A stretch of DNA of 64,000 bases from Terribacillus halophilus (GTDB lineage Bacteria; Bacillota; Bacilli; Bacillales; Amphibacillaceae): assembly GCF_900162685.1 (NCBI RefSeq), contig NZ_LT727827.1:124001-188000 (forward strand), in the 5' to 3' direction. The position numbers were made by a program, and so were the translations under genes. The notes under the pieces were generated by a model. That model was given only the letters and a program-made list of their open reading frames with translations. It was not told where the DNA came from and made no database searches. Shown here piece after piece: positions 35,864-48,172 of the stretch (positions are counted from its first letter, which is position 1; each line of letters opens with the position of its first letter).

Positions 35864-36005
35864 CGTATTGCCTCCTACCAAACCTTACGTTCATATTCTC
35901 CATGCTCTATCATAGCTTTTTTTTCCTATTTTGAAAAGGTCTTTGCCGCTGCAGGAAGCCTGTCTACTCTCAGTATAGGAAATACAAGCCTTATTTAACC
36001 CGTTT

Positions 36006-36455
36006 TCAGGAAATTCCCTGTTCTTTTCGCCAAGATCCCTGCACTTTGCGAATATGAACGATTTGACCTGTATGGTACGTGATATGCTGGCAAATATGAG
36101 CTATCTCTTTTGCCCATGTCTGGAGCTTTTCTTCATCCGCTTCCTCTACTGCCTGAAGCCAGCTATCCATAATCACAAATAGCTGTTGTACGGTTTTCTC
36201 CCAGCTCTCTTCACCCTCAAAAGTCTGCTGAATTTCTGTAACCTCCGTTCTCTCCTTACCATCTGTAAACTGCTTTAAATAATCAGCTTTGTAGAAAAGC
36301 AAATGCCGGATAATGTCGTGAATGGAATTCGTCTCTTCTGCCTGTGTCCATGCCGCTTGCTCTGCCGTCAGTCCTTCGATTGCTGGCTTTATCGGCACAA
36401 ACCAGGTAGTTTTGTTATAGGAAGACTCGAGTTGATCTAGTATGTATGATTTCAC
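36006..36455 (-). CDS. DinB-family protein
   Basis: 149 residues, GTG start with GGGGAA upstream. Four-helix DinB/YfiT-like fold with the usual metal-binding His set: SIHDIIRHLLFYKADYL near residue 45 and HICQHITYHTGQIVHIRK near 120. The members with known function are bacillithiol- or mycothiol-dependent thiol transferases or metal-dependent hydrolases; the substrate here is unknown. Monocistronic. Confidence 0.85.
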   Translation of the reverse strand: MKSYILDQLESSYNKTTWFVPIKPAIEGLTAEQAAWTQAEETNSIHDIIRHLLFYKADYLKQFTDGKERTEVTEIQQTFEGEESWEKTVQQLFVIMDSWLQAVEEADEEKLQTWAKEIAHICQHITYHTGQIVHIRKVQGSWRKEQGIS

Positions 36456-36680
36456 TTGTATTCCCCGTTTCTAAATTGATATATTCCATTCTTTGTACAC
36501 TAGTTTGCATGTAATGTACCAGTATAATGTACTGCTAGCACAGCATCTTAACTGTCAAGTGTAAACTATACGCAGATTTCTATATAATCTATCCTTGCTA
36601 TAAATGGTAAGCATGAAAAGTAATCCCACACGTACACTTCTTAAAACTCTTATCCATCACTCTAGCAAGCAGCTTATGCT

Positions 36681-37394
36681 TCATCTAGTACTTCCCTCAA
36701 ATTGCTCAGTCAGCCAATATCTCATGCCTTCAACCATATCTGCTGTAAACTGATGATCCACATCTTTATAAATATCAAATACAACCTGCGAACTATGACA
36801 ATGAGCGGCATACGCATGCTGACCTTTCACATTTATGATTGTGTCTCTGTCACCGTGCATAAGTAAGACCGGTGCTCCGCTGTATTTTTGCTCAACAGGG
36901 TCATAAGCTTTTAGCCGTTCTTTCTCTTCTTCTGTTAAAGCGGCTCTTCCATCTTCCTGCCGAAATAGTTCTTCTGACAGGATAAAAGCACCTGATCCAT
37001 TCACATTCACCAACCCTTGTATTTCATCATACCTTGCAAAGATTCCACTGGCGATAAAGCCGCCCATGGAACTGCCAATAACGAGTATGTCTTCCATATC
37101 AACATCTAAGTCAGATATCAGGTGTTCGAATTCATCGATTGTCTGGAACACTGTACTCCAAAACAATTGCTGTCGTGATTTCCCATCAAAATGATTAGCT
37201 ATCGGATCTCTGCTGTCATGTTGAATAATATCTGGTAAGACTACCGTGTACCCATCTCCCTGCAGCTCTTGTGCCAGGTCATCATAACCAGCTGTACTTC
37301 CGCCCCAGCCGTGGTAGATGAAAAGAATCGGCGCTTCTGTATTCGAACCTTTATACATGTGATAAGGGAGTTGTGCTTCCTCTCTTTCCCTCAT
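36681..37394 (-). CDS. alpha/beta hydrolase (dienelactone hydrolase/YtmA-like)
   Basis: 237 residues. FIYHGWGG is the oxyanion loop, VIGSSMGGFIASG holds the nucleophile Ser, LLMHGDRDTIIN supplies the Asp and VDHQFT the His of the triad. GGGGGA is 5-6 bases ahead of the ATG at 37394; the longer frame (to 37421) starts inside that region. No signal peptide, so cytoplasmic esterase or peptidase. Substrate unknown. Confidence 0.82.
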   Translation of the reverse strand: MREREEAQLPYHMYKGSNTEAPILFIYHGWGGSTAGYDDLAQELQGDGYTVVLPDIIQHDSRDPIANHFDGKSRQQLFWSTVFQTIDEFEHLISDLDVDMEDILVIGSSMGGFIASGIFARYDEIQGLVNVNGSGAFILSEELFRQEDGRAALTEEEKERLKAYDPVEQKYSGAPVLLMHGDRDTIINVKGQHAYAAHCHSSQVVFDIYKDVDHQFTADMVEGMRYWLTEQFEGSTR

Positions 37395-37481
37395 GATAGT
37401 CCCCCTGTCTATTTCGCTCACTCTGCTTATAGTCTATCAAATAACAGAACGGCAATCAGACCGTATAAAAATCTTCTATAC

Positions 37482-37513
37482 AAAAAAAAGACCCTGTCAC
37501 AAGACAGGATCTT
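37482..37513 (-). terminator. terminator of the gatCAB operon
   Basis: AGACCCTGTC pairs with GACAGGATCT, followed leftward by TTTTTTTT. It begins 6 bases past the gatB stop. Confidence 0.9.
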
Positions 37514-37518
37514 CATTT

Positions 37519-38949
37519 TTAGCGCTTATTCATTTCCGCAACTAGGATTTTGTTTACCATCGGCGGGTTGGCTTGGCCTTTTGTCTGTTTCATAACTTGG
37601 CCGACTAGGAAGCCTAGGGCACGGTCTTTCCCGTTCTTGAAGTCAATAACAGACTGTTCATTCTGGTCAAGGATTGCTGTGATGATTTCTGTCAGCTGTC
37701 CTTCATCAGAGATTTGAACAAGTCCTTTATCTTTTACGATTTGTTCTGGATCGCCACCATTTTCTACAAGTTCAGCGAATACTTTCTTCGCCATCTTAGA
37801 AGAAATTGTGCCATTTTCGATTAGTGTAATCATTTTCGATAGGCCTTCAGGAGTCAAGGCAATATCAGCAAGGTCTTTCTGCTGTTTGTTCAAGTAAGCA
37901 GAAACCTCACCCATCAGCCAGTTAGAAGCTCCTTTAGCATCTGCGCCAGCTTTCAAGGTTGCCTCAAAGAAGTCAGACATCTCTACGCTAAGCGTCAATA
38001 CCATTGCATCATAGGCAGGCAAGCCAAGCTCATTTATATAGCGAGCTTTACGAGCATCCGGAAGCTCAGGAATAGATGCGCGGATGCGCTCCTTCCAAGC
38101 GTCGTCGATATACAATGGTACAAGATCAGGCTCTGGGAAGTAACGGTAATCGTCAGCGCCTTCTTTAATACGCATTAGAATCGTCTCTTTTGTGGACTCA
38201 TCATAACGGCGTGTTTCTTGAAGGATTTCACCGCCGGCTAGCAATACTTTCTGCTGGCGTTTTTCTTCGAATTCAAGACCTTTTTGAACGAATGTGAAGC
38301 TGTTCAAGTTTTTCAGCTCTGCTTTTGTACCAAATTTCTCTTGTCCAATTGGACGAAGTGAAATATTAGCATCACAGCGCAAGGAACCTTCTTCCATCTT
38401 CACGTCAGAAACGCCAGTGTACTGGATGATATTACGAAGCTTTTCCAAGTACGCATATGCTTCCGCCGGTGTACGAAGATCTGGCTCTGATACGATTTCA
38501 ATTAGAGGCGTACCTTGACGGTTGTAATCGACTAGAGAATAGCCATCGCCTGTGTGGGACAGTTTACCAGCATCTTCTTCCATGTGGATACGTGTGATAC
38601 CGATTTTCTTCGTATAGCCGTCTACTTCAATTTCAATCCAGCCGTTTTCACCGATCGGCTGATCAAATTGTGAGATTTGATATGCTTTCGGGTTATCCGG
38701 ATAGAAGTAGTTTTTTCGGTCAAATTTGGTATGTGTTGCAATCTCACAGTTCAGTGCCATCGCAGCTTTCATCGCAAAATTGACTGCTTCTTTATTTAAA
38801 ACTGGAAGCACACCTGGGTACCCAAGATCGATTGGGTTTGTGTTTTCATTTGGTTCGGCACCGAATGCATTTGGGCTCGGGCTGAAGATTTTAGATTTTG
38901 TCTTCAGCTCTACGTGTACTTCGAGTCCGATAATAGTTTCGAAATTCAT
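37519..38949 (-). CDS. gatB: Asp/Glu-tRNA(Asn/Gln) amidotransferase subunit B
   Basis: 476 residues. GatB phosphorylates mischarged Glu-tRNA(Gln) and transfers ammonia from GatA. The N-terminus [19 protein letters not shown], the catalytic-cradle block [28 protein letters not shown] and the C-terminal YqeY-like helices are all present. ATG overlaps the gatA stop by 4 bases and GGAGG lies inside the gatA end. Complete. Confidence 0.97.
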   Translation of the reverse strand: MNFETIIGLEVHVELKTKSKIFSPSPNAFGAEPNENTNPIDLGYPGVLPVLNKEAVNFAMKAAMALNCEIATHTKFDRKNYFYPDNPKAYQISQFDQPIGENGWIEIEVDGYTKKIGITRIHMEEDAGKLSHTGDGYSLVDYNRQGTPLIEIVSEPDLRTPAEAYAYLEKLRNIIQYTGVSDVKMEEGSLRCDANISLRPIGQEKFGTKAELKNLNSFTFVQKGLEFEEKRQQKVLLAGGEILQETRRYDESTKETILMRIKEGADDYRYFPEPDLVPLYIDDAWKERIRASIPELPDARKARYINELGLPAYDAMVLTLSVEMSDFFEATLKAGADAKGASNWLMGEVSAYLNKQQKDLADIALTPEGLSKMITLIENGTISSKMAKKVFAELVENGGDPEQIVKDKGLVQISDEGQLTEIITAILDQNEQSVIDFKNGKDRALGFLVGQVMKQTKGQANPPMVNKILVAEMNKR

Positions 38950-40412
38950 CCTTTTACGCCTCCCAATGCCGGTTTCTGTTTGTGATGATCTGTCGCTTGC
39001 TCGAACGCATGAGCAGCACGGTAGATCGTCTCCTCATCAAAGTGCTTACCGATGATTTGCAAGCCGATCGGCAGCCCTTCGCTTGAGAATCCGCATGGCA
39101 GGGAGATTCCAGGAACACCTGCAAGGTTTACCGGGATAGTCAGGATATCTGTTGCATACATTGTCAATGGATCTTCCACTTTTTCGCCCACTTTAAAAGC
39201 AGGTGTCGGTGTAGTTGGTCCAACGATTACATCATAGTCTTCGAACACTTTATCGAAGTCGTTTTTAATCAATGTACGAGCTTTTTGAGCTTTTTTATAA
39301 TATGCGTCGTAGTAACCAGAGCTTAACGCAAATGTACCAAGCATGATACGGCGTTTTACTTCTTCACCGAAACCATCGCGGCGGGAGTATTTGAATACAT
39401 CCACCATGTTCTCTGCTTGTGTAGAACGTACGCCATAACGTACACCGTCAAAGCGTGCAAGGTTTGCCGATGCTTCTGAAGAAGACAGCAAGTAGTACGC
39501 TGCTACAGCGTAACGAGAGTGCGGCAAGGAAACTTCTTCCCAAGATGCGCCCAAGTCTTCATATACTTTCAATGCAGCTTTAATGGATTCACGTACTTCA
39601 TCTGAGACACCTTCGCCAAGGTATTCAGAAGGAACCGCGATGCGAAGACCTTTCACATCTTGTTTCAATGCTTCTGTGTAATTTGGAATTTCTACATCAG
39701 CACTTGTCGAGTCCATTTCATCATGACCTACGATTGCTTGCAGCAAGTGTGCATTGTCTTCTACGGTACGTGTCATTGGTCCGATTTGGTCAAGTGAAGA
39801 TGCAAATGCAACTAGACCAAAACGAGAAACAAGACCGTACGTAGGCTTCAAGCCGACAACGCCGCAGAATGCTGCTGGTTCACGGATAGAACCGCCTGTA
39901 TCAGAACCTAGGGAGAAGAAAACCTCTCCTGCTGCTACAGCTGCAGCAGATGCACCACTAGATCCGCCTGGTACATAATCTGTATTCCATGGGTTGCGCG
40001 TTGTGAAATAAGCAGAGTTCTCATTAGAAGAACCCATCGCAAATTCATCCATGTTCAGCTTACCAATTGTTACCGTATTTTTCTCTTTTAGCTTGGAAAC
40101 AACTGTCGCATCGTAAAGCGGGTCTGTGAAGTTATCCAAAAACTTACTCGCACAAGTAGTACGAAGACCTTTGGTTACAATATTATCTTTAATTCCAATC
40201 GGAATACCGAATAGCGGATTGTCGCTGCCCTGCTCGTCCAATTCCTTCGCATGAGCACGCGCTTTCTCCTCATCAAGTGTCAAGAAAGCTTTTACTTCAT
40301 CATCCACTTCCTTAATACGATTATAGGAAGCATCGACGAGATCAGTAATTGTGATCTCCTTGTTATGTAGCTTCTCTTGTAATTCTTTCAATGTATAATC
40401 AAACAAAGACAT
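38946..40412 (-). CDS. gatA: Asp/Glu-tRNA(Asn/Gln) amidotransferase subunit A
   Basis: 488 residues, amidase-signature enzyme that releases ammonia from glutamine. Lys in [10 protein letters not shown], the Gly/Ser-rich block [16 protein letters not shown] and [13 protein letters not shown] supply the Ser-cisSer-Lys triad. AAGGAGG is 6 bases before the ATG. Lies 11 bases after gatC in the gatCAB operon. Confidence 0.97.
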   Translation of the reverse strand: MSLFDYTLKELQEKLHNKEITITDLVDASYNRIKEVDDEVKAFLTLDEEKARAHAKELDEQGSDNPLFGIPIGIKDNIVTKGLRTTCASKFLDNFTDPLYDATVVSKLKEKNTVTIGKLNMDEFAMGSSNENSAYFTTRNPWNTDYVPGGSSGASAAAVAAGEVFFSLGSDTGGSIREPAAFCGVVGLKPTYGLVSRFGLVAFASSLDQIGPMTRTVEDNAHLLQAIVGHDEMDSTSADVEIPNYTEALKQDVKGLRIAVPSEYLGEGVSDEVRESIKAALKVYEDLGASWEEVSLPHSRYAVAAYYLLSSSEASANLARFDGVRYGVRSTQAENMVDVFKYSRRDGFGEEVKRRIMLGTFALSSGYYDAYYKKAQKARTLIKNDFDKVFEDYDVIVGPTTPTPAFKVGEKVEDPLTMYATDILTIPVNLAGVPGISLPCGFSSEGLPIGLQIIGKHFDEETIYRAAHAFEQATDHHKQKPALGGVKG

Positions 40413-40423
40413 AATCTTCCTCC

Positions 40424-40714
40424 TTAGTCCAAAATCGACGGCACACGGAACTGGCCATTCTTCTCATCCGGTGCATTCTTCAATGCATCCTCCCGGTCGA
40501 TCCATTTACGCGGTTCATCCTCACGCATGACGTTCTTCAAATCAAGCACATGCGTCGTAGGCTCCACATTATCCGTATCAAGCTCATTCAAAAGCTCAGC
40601 ATACCCAATAATCGCATCGAGTTCCTTCGTCATTTTTTCTGCTTCTTCATCAGTAATGGCAAGACGCGCCAAATGCGCAACATGCAAAACCTGTTCTTTC
40701 GTAATCTCTGACAT
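40424..40714 (-). CDS. gatC: Asp/Glu-tRNA(Asn/Gln) amidotransferase subunit C
   Basis: 96 residues, the small subunit that belts GatA to Gat[19 protein letters not shown] and the C-terminal [20 protein letters not shown] are typical. ATG at 40714 has GGAGGTG 5-6 bases upstream; the frame from 40738 would start inside the ribosome site. First gene of gatCAB. Confidence 0.95.
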   Translation of the reverse strand: MSEITKEQVLHVAHLARLAITDEEAEKMTKELDAIIGYAELLNELDTDNVEPTTHVLDLKNVMREDEPRKWIDREDALKNAPDEKNGQFRVPSILD

Positions 40715-40849
40715 ACTGTCACCTCCGGAATTCACCATACATGTATATAAAAATGATCATAGCAAAAGGAGCTGCCGTAAAGCAACCAGACTATAACTTA
40801 TAACTATTTTAGCACGTTTTGACCGTCAAATTAAGCTAAGCTCTCCACA

Positions 40850-40888
40850 AAAAGAAAAAGCCCGCCTTATTCGAAAATAAAGCGAGCA
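40850..40888 (-). terminator. second terminator between the pheromone gene and gatC
   Basis: GCCCGCCTTATT pairs with AATAAAGCGAGC (two mismatches) and is followed leftward by TTTTTCTTTTTG. With the hairpin at 40965 it isolates the quorum-sensing cassette from gatCAB. Confidence 0.75.
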
Positions 40889-40964
40889 ATTGAGGGTCTT
40901 ACTTAAGGGAAATAGTACATGATGTATATATTCGGTGAAGGTTTGGAATCTCCTTCTAAGAAAA

Positions 40965-40996
40965 AGAAAAAAATGTAGCCAGTAGGGCTACATTTT
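40965..40996 (-). terminator. terminator at the pheromone gene stop codon
   Basis: AAAATGTAGCC (40970-40980) pairs with GGCTACATTTT (40986-40996). The stem begins at the TAA of the peptide gene and leftward is followed by TTTTTCTTTTT. Confidence 0.85.
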
Positions 40997-41196
40997 TAAA
41001 ATGCTCCAGGCTGTAAATCAAGAGCCACTAGATTACTCTCTGAGAAGGCACCTGGCTGTAAGTCCAATACAGTCGGATTCTTTGTCGAGAACGCTCCTGG
41101 TTGTAAGTCTAATGCTTCTGGGTTACTACTGCCACTGAATACTAGGCCAACACTTAATAGAACTGCCCCAACTGTAATTCCAATAACTTTTTTCAT
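40996..41196 (-). CDS. secreted pro-peptide with three tandem LDLQPGAF repeats, putative quorum-sensing pheromone
   Basis: 66 residues: Lys-Lys start and a hydrophobic Sec signal (VIGITVGAVLLSVGLVFS) followed by three 15-residue units, each ending LDLQPGAF (residues 29-36, 44-51, 59-66; the last is the C-terminus). The octapeptide is identical in all three, yet seven of its eight codons vary silently, which means the peptide itself is under selection. AGGAGG is 6 bases before the ATG. It starts 11 bases after the stop of a PlcR/NprR-like regulator, the layout of PlcR-PapR and NprR-NprX pairs. Predicted path: export, trimming to a short peptide, re-import by an oligopeptide permease and binding to the regulator. 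Repeat-bearing precursors are uncommon among these systems. Function inferred. Confidence 0.8.
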   Translation of the reverse strand: MKKVIGITVGAVLLSVGLVFSGSSNPEALDLQPGAFSTKNPTVLDLQPGAFSESNLVALDLQPGAF

Positions 41197-41207
41197 ACGA
41201 TTTCCTC

Positions 41208-42470
41208 CTATAATCTTAATAAACCTTGGTAATACTTGTTAGCCATCTTGTAGAACAAAGAAGCATTCTTGTATTTCTTTATTTCTTCGTATTTTTCTGC
41301 AATCATATTGGAATAAATAATAACGTTAATATTATCTTCTTGTTCTATTAAATGCGGGAGTAATAGATTAGTTATAGTATTTTCTAGCCGTAAAAAGTCA
41401 CCGTTTAGCGCTGCTTGGAAGATTTCTATCTCCCATTTTATAACCTTACCACCTAATTTTTGCTTAGCCATTATTTCCTCAGCTTGGTTAATTAAGCATT
41501 GAGCTTCTTTAAATCTATTTGTGATATAGTATTCTCTAATTAGAGAAGTAACCGTAGTTAAATTGAAACTCATCTGCATATTATCCATATCAAATGCAGT
41601 CTTATAATACTTTATTGCTTCTTCCGATTGACCAGCTCGAGAGTATAGATAACCTAGATTGTGGTTTGTAAGCTGGATAATATCATTTTCTTCAGTTATT
41701 TCACCAAGGTGCTTAGCTAAGTTATATTGCTTTATTGCCATATCATGCATATGCAATCTCCTATAGGCAATTCCCAGCACTATATGACACTGCGCACAGC
41801 GCACAAAATTGTAATTTTCTCGGAAAACAGAAAGTGCTTTTTGCCCATACTCTAGCGCGTTCAAATCATTTACTAGTTTACTATGAAGAACCGCTAAGAG
41901 ATAATGAATATCAGCAATCTCATTGTCTGCTAATTCAATTGAGTCCATTATAGATTCGGCAAATTCATAACTAGATATTGCCTTAGAGTATTCTTCAGTT
42001 ACTGTATGAGAATAATTTCCCAAAAATTTATTCCAATAGAATAAATGAATTGACTCAAAAGTATTTTTTAGTGATTCAAGTCGCTCAATCTGTTCCTTCG
42101 CTTCCTCAACTCTGCCTTCCACCAAATAAAACCTAATCTTTTGAATCTCGAACAACATTTCATGGTCGGAATTATTTGCTTTAAACAGAATCTCAAGTTC
42201 CTCGAAGCGTTGTCTTCTTTCGTCGGCATTGTGTACCTCGTACAGCATGCCGTACCATTCCTCTGCCTTCTCCTTGATCATATCTTCATTCTCTGCGTTC
42301 AGCTGGATGCCGAGTCGTTCACAAAGAAGGCTGATGACTTCAGGGCTGGCGTCGGTTTTTTGGTTTTCGATTTTGGACAGGTAGGATTCTGAAACAATGC
42401 CCGCTGCTAGGTCTTCTTGTGTCATATTTTGCTTGATTCTATGTAGTTTAATTAAAGGGCCTATTTCCAT
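41208..42470 (-). CDS. RRNPP-type TPR transcriptional regulator (PlcR/NprR-like)
   Basis: 420 residues, the length of NprR. HTH of XRE type at about 5-60 (IGPLIKLHRIKQNMTQEDLAAGIVSESYLSKIEN), then TPR-like helices to the C-terminus (for example NHNLGYLYSRAGQSEEAIKYY at about 280). The ATG at 42470 is chosen because it gives the canonical N-terminus and has GAGGTG upstream; the longer frame adds a Lys/Arg-rich leader. The next gene encodes a repeat-bearing secreted peptide, so the TPR domain is expected to bind that peptide in the cytoplasm. The cassette interrupts the conserved camS-gatC neighbourhood. Targets unknown. Confidence 0.88.
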   Translation of the reverse strand: MEIGPLIKLHRIKQNMTQEDLAAGIVSESYLSKIENQKTDASPEVISLLCERLGIQLNAENEDMIKEKAEEWYGMLYEVHNADERRQRFEELEILFKANNSDHEMLFEIQKIRFYLVEGRVEEAKEQIERLESLKNTFESIHLFYWNKFLGNYSHTVTEEYSKAISSYEFAESIMDSIELADNEIADIHYLLAVLHSKLVNDLNALEYGQKALSVFRENYNFVRCAQCHIVLGIAYRRLHMHDMAIKQYNLAKHLGEITEENDIIQLTNHNLGYLYSRAGQSEEAIKYYKTAFDMDNMQMSFNLTTVTSLIREYYITNRFKEAQCLINQAEEIMAKQKLGGKVIKWEIEIFQAALNGDFLRLENTITNLLLPHLIEQEDNINVIIYSNMIAEKYEEIKKYKNASLFYKMANKYYQGLLRL

Positions 42471-42683
42471 TTGGGCTACACCTCGAAACATTTTTTTCTT
42501 TCTGCGTAAGAGCTTGTGCCCAAGACCATTGCTGGAATGTGTTTCTGTTTCCATTTTAACACATCCCAACTTTTAGTGTATTGGGAAAGTAGGGATTAAA
42601 GCGTATGCTTCTCTACCTATTTCCAGGCAATACTTTCCTGGTCTTGTCTAACATTGTATGCTTTTTTCTCTATATTGGCTGCT

Positions 42684-43898
42684 TTAATTAAGAATATAAA
42701 CTTTTGGTTCTTTTGTATCGTGTTCTCTTGTGATGAGGGCTTCGGTTTGATCATTGGATGTGATGTTCATTTCCAAATCATAATAGTTTGGGAAGATATC
42801 CATAATTTGTCCGTAAGCATACTGTGAGAATGCGACAACTTCGGCATTTCCTTCAAATTGAATCGGTATATCAATTGTCAGCTTTTTCAGCTCGCCATCC
42901 CGGTAAAAGCCTCTGCCGACCATGCCTGTATAGTTCGGGAAGAAACTTGCTACTTTTGTTTCAAAAGCGGTAATATATTGGCTCTCATCAGGATAGTTTT
43001 CTTCTGCATCATCAGATGGGAACAAAACGTTATCTTCCTTAATCTTTTTCCAATCTCCTACCGAACTGCTGCCTTCTTCCACGGTCGTTTCTGCAACAAA
43101 ATTACCTGGTACGACTGATTCTTTTTTTGCTTCACGGTAGATAGCAATATGAATTGGCACTTGTCCAAGACCTTCTTTTTCTCGCATTCTGTCTACAATT
43201 TTCTTCGCCATATCATTGGCTTGTGAAAGCATCTCGTCTTGTGAAATATCTTCACGGTATGGGCCTTTACCGCCTGTTGTAAATTGGTATTCCGACTTCA
43301 TGGCAAGTGCAATGGAAACCCCGCCGAGTTTGATGTCGCCATTATCATCCTCCATCATATAGTCCTGCTCAAGTATGTGAGAAAGATATTTCGGATTATC
43401 GCGGAAGTCATCCACCTTCGCTTCGTCTTCATTCAACTCCGGGTTCAGACCGAGTTCTTTTGCTTTTTCTTCATCGGAGATCTTTCCATCTTTATCTTTT
43501 TGCGCCTTGGAATAACGGCTCAGCCAGCTGTACAGCGTATCACTATCGAGCATTTGTCCTTCACGGAAATAATAATCTTCTGGACTGAATACATCCTTGG
43601 AATGATTACGCAGCCCTTCTTCTACTTCATGAATATCCAATCGGTTGGCAATCTGATTGACGATTACGCCACGTGCTGCGCTCGTTTCGTAATTAACAAC
43701 ACCCTTAGCTTTGCTGCTTTCATATGGGAGCAGCACTTTATATTCTTCATCTGAATAATTATAGCTGGAAACAACCGACGTTTTTTCCCCGCCGTCTGCT
43801 GTTTCCTGCTTCACTTCTTCTTCACCGCCGCCTACCGGTCCGCAGCTTGCCAGCAAAAAGAGTGCTCCTAGTCCAAGAACACCTGCTATTTTCTTCAT
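42684..43898 (-). CDS. camS: CamS-family lipoprotein (YerH), sex-pheromone precursor family
   Basis: 404 residues, ATG at 43898 with GAGGAG 6 bases upstream. Signal peptide ending LGALFLLAS before the lipobox Cys. The mature protein has the CamS domain (ANRLDIHEVEEGL, VSIALAMKSEYQFTTGG, VPIHIAIYREAKKESVVPGNF, FFPNYTGMVGRGFY). In enterococci and staphylococci the cleaved CamS signal gives the heptapeptide cAM373 (AIFILAS); the corresponding residues here are ALFLLAS. Location after ligA is conserved in Bacillus (yerH). The function of the lipoprotein itself is unknown. Confidence 0.92.
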   Translation of the reverse strand: MKKIAGVLGLGALFLLASCGPVGGGEEEVKQETADGGEKTSVVSSYNYSDEEYKVLLPYESSKAKGVVNYETSAARGVIVNQIANRLDIHEVEEGLRNHSKDVFSPEDYYFREGQMLDSDTLYSWLSRYSKAQKDKDGKISDEEKAKELGLNPELNEDEAKVDDFRDNPKYLSHILEQDYMMEDDNGDIKLGGVSIALAMKSEYQFTTGGKGPYREDISQDEMLSQANDMAKKIVDRMREKEGLGQVPIHIAIYREAKKESVVPGNFVAETTVEEGSSSVGDWKKIKEDNVLFPSDDAEENYPDESQYITAFETKVASFFPNYTGMVGRGFYRDGELKKLTIDIPIQFEGNAEVVAFSQYAYGQIMDIFPNYYDLEMNITSNDQTEALITREHDTKEPKVYILN

Positions 43899-43911
43899 GT
43901 GTTTCTCCTCT

Positions 43912-45933
<2,022 letters not shown>

Positions 45934-48153
45934 TTAATCTTTTGTGATAGGTGCGAATGTAGCGAGCAGGCGCTTAATTCCAACTGGTGCAGGGAAGGCG
46001 ATATCAAGCTCCATCGCTTCTCCTTCGCCGTTCACTTTCACGACTGTTCCTTCGCCCCATTTCTTATGAACAGCCTTATCGCCAAGCCCCCATCCGAGTG
46101 CATCAGCACCTGATTTTGGTTTCGGTTTGCGTACAACACGCTTTGGAGCCTGCTTTTGAGCTGCCGCTTGTCTGCTGCCCTGGCCAAATGTATTTTGTTT
46201 TGTTTCCTGCATTCCCTCAAGCAGTTCACTTGGAATCTCACTAATGAATCGGCTGACTGGGTTCATATTTGTCCGACCGAACAACGTACGCATTTTTGCA
46301 CGAGTAAGATAGAGTTCTTCTTCTGCACGGGTAATCCCAACATACGCAAGACGGCGTTCTTCCTCCATCTCTGTTTCGTCCATTTGCGAGCGGCTGTGCG
46401 GAAATACATTCTCTTCCATTCCGATTAGGAACACAACAGGAAACTCCAGTCCTTTTGCGCCGTGCAGTGTCATCAAGATGACCTTGTCGTCGCTAGCTGG
46501 ATCTTCATCCATCGAATCAATATCTGCAATCAATGCAAGGTCAGTCAAGAAGGCAATCAATGACTTGTCCTCACTCGTTTGCTCAAAGTTCTTTGTTACT
46601 GTTTTGAACTCTTCTAAGTTCTCCAGACGACTTTGTGATTCGATGCTTTTCTCCGCACGCAGCATCTCTTCATAGCCTGAGCCTTCTAGCACTTGCTGAA
46701 CCATATCTGTTGCTGTCAGGAATTCGACTTGCTTCGTCCAGTTGTTGATCATTGTTCCAAATTCACTCAGCGCATTAGCAGCTTTTGCACTGACACCAGT
46801 AAAATCAACTTCTTTTAATGTATCGAACAAAGATATTTCATGCATGTTCGCATATGCTTGCAATTTCTCGATAGAAGTCTTCCCAATACCGCGTTTTGGC
46901 TCGTTAACAACACGCTCAAAGCTGATGTCATCATCTGGATTGGCAATTAAGCGAAGATAAGCGAGCATATCTTTAATTTCTTTACGGTCGTAGAACTTCG
47001 TGCCGCCAATCATCTGATATGGAACGCCTGCTTTTACGAACGTTTCCTCAATAGAACGAGACTGCGCGTTCGTACGGTACAAAATAGCAATATCTCGATA
47101 ATGCTTTTTCTTTTCTGTAATAACCATTTCTTCGATCTTCTCTGTTACGTACAAAGCTTCATCCCGCTCCGTCGCTGCTTCGTAATAACGAAGCTTGGAA
47201 CCATCCATGTTATCCGTCCACAAATTCTTCGGCTTGCGCCCTGTATTGTTGCCAATTACTTTGTTGGCTGCATCAAGAATCGTCTTCGTTGAGCGGTAAT
47301 TTTGTTCGAGCATAACGACCTTTGCATTTGGATAATCCTTTTCAAAGGAAAGGATATTTGCAATATCAGCTCCGCGCCAGCGATAAATCGATTGGTCGGA
47401 GTCTCCTACTACACAAAGGTTTTTATAACGAGATGCCAATTGGTTTACCAAACGATACTGCGCGTGGTTGGTATCCTGGTACTCATCCACATGGATGTAT
47501 TGGAAACGGCGCTGGTAGTATTGCAATACTTCCGGTACGCGGTCGAACAGCTGAATTGTTTGCATGATCAAGTCATCAAAATCGAGTGACTGATTGCGGC
47601 GCAATGTTTTCTGATATAAATCAAATACTTCGGCCACTTTCTTTTCATACAAGCTTCCAGCTTCCTTGAGGTATTCTTCAGGCGTAATCAATTCGTTTTT
47701 CGAGGAACTAATAGCACCAAGCATTGCACGAGGGTCATATTGTTTTGGATCCAGATTGAGCCGTTTCAGAGCTTGTTTAATGACAGACAGCTGATCACTC
47801 GAATCCAAAATAGAAAAGTTGCTGTTGTATCCTATTCTGTCTATATCGCGACGTAAAATGCGCACACACATGGAGTGGAAAGTCGAAACCCAAATCTGAG
47901 CGCCTTCTTCTCCCACTAATTTGTGCACACGTTCCCGCATTTCACGAGCTGCTTTGTTTGTGAAAGTAATCGCCAAAATACTGCGCGGCGACACTTCTTT
48001 TTCTCCAAGCAGATAAGCAATTCGGTTCGTCAGCACGCGGGTCTTACCGCTTCCTGCACCTGCCATAATTAAAAGCGGTCCTTCCGTATGCTGCACCGCT
48101 TCTGCTTGCTCTTTATTTAAACCATTTATTAAATCATTCGCCAATTGGCTCAT
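45934..48153 (-). CDS. pcrA: ATP-dependent DNA helicase PcrA (UvrD/Rep family)
   Basis: 739 residues, SF1A 3'-5' helicase. Walker [10 protein letters not shown], motif [25 protein letters not shown], and the late [17 protein letters not shown] and [13 protein letters not shown] are all present, with the Tudor-like C-terminal domain that contacts RNA polymerase. Essential for replication and repair in Bacillus. Lies between pcrB and ligA as in B. subtilis. Confidence 0.98.
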   Translation of the reverse strand: MSQLANDLINGLNKEQAEAVQHTEGPLLIMAGAGSGKTRVLTNRIAYLLGEKEVSPRSILAITFTNKAAREMRERVHKLVGEEGAQIWVSTFHSMCVRILRRDIDRIGYNSNFSILDSSDQLSVIKQALKRLNLDPKQYDPRAMLGAISSSKNELITPEEYLKEAGSLYEKKVAEVFDLYQKTLRRNQSLDFDDLIMQTIQLFDRVPEVLQYYQRRFQYIHVDEYQDTNHAQYRLVNQLASRYKNLCVVGDSDQSIYRWRGADIANILSFEKDYPNAKVVMLEQNYRSTKTILDAANKVIGNNTGRKPKNLWTDNMDGSKLRYYEAATERDEALYVTEKIEEMVITEKKKHYRDIAILYRTNAQSRSIEETFVKAGVPYQMIGGTKFYDRKEIKDMLAYLRLIANPDDDISFERVVNEPKRGIGKTSIEKLQAYANMHEISLFDTLKEVDFTGVSAKAANALSEFGTMINNWTKQVEFLTATDMVQQVLEGSGYEEMLRAEKSIESQSRLENLEEFKTVTKNFEQTSEDKSLIAFLTDLALIADIDSMDEDPASDDKVILMTLHGAKGLEFPVVFLIGMEENVFPHSRSQMDETEMEEERRLAYVGITRAEEELYLTRAKMRTLFGRTNMNPVSRFISEIPSELLEGMQETKQNTFGQGSRQAAAQKQAPKRVVRKPKPKSGADALGWGLGDKAVHKKWGEGTVVKVNGEGEAMELDIAFPAPVGIKRLLATFAPITKD

Positions 48154-48172
48154 GTTTGCACCGCCTTTATTT

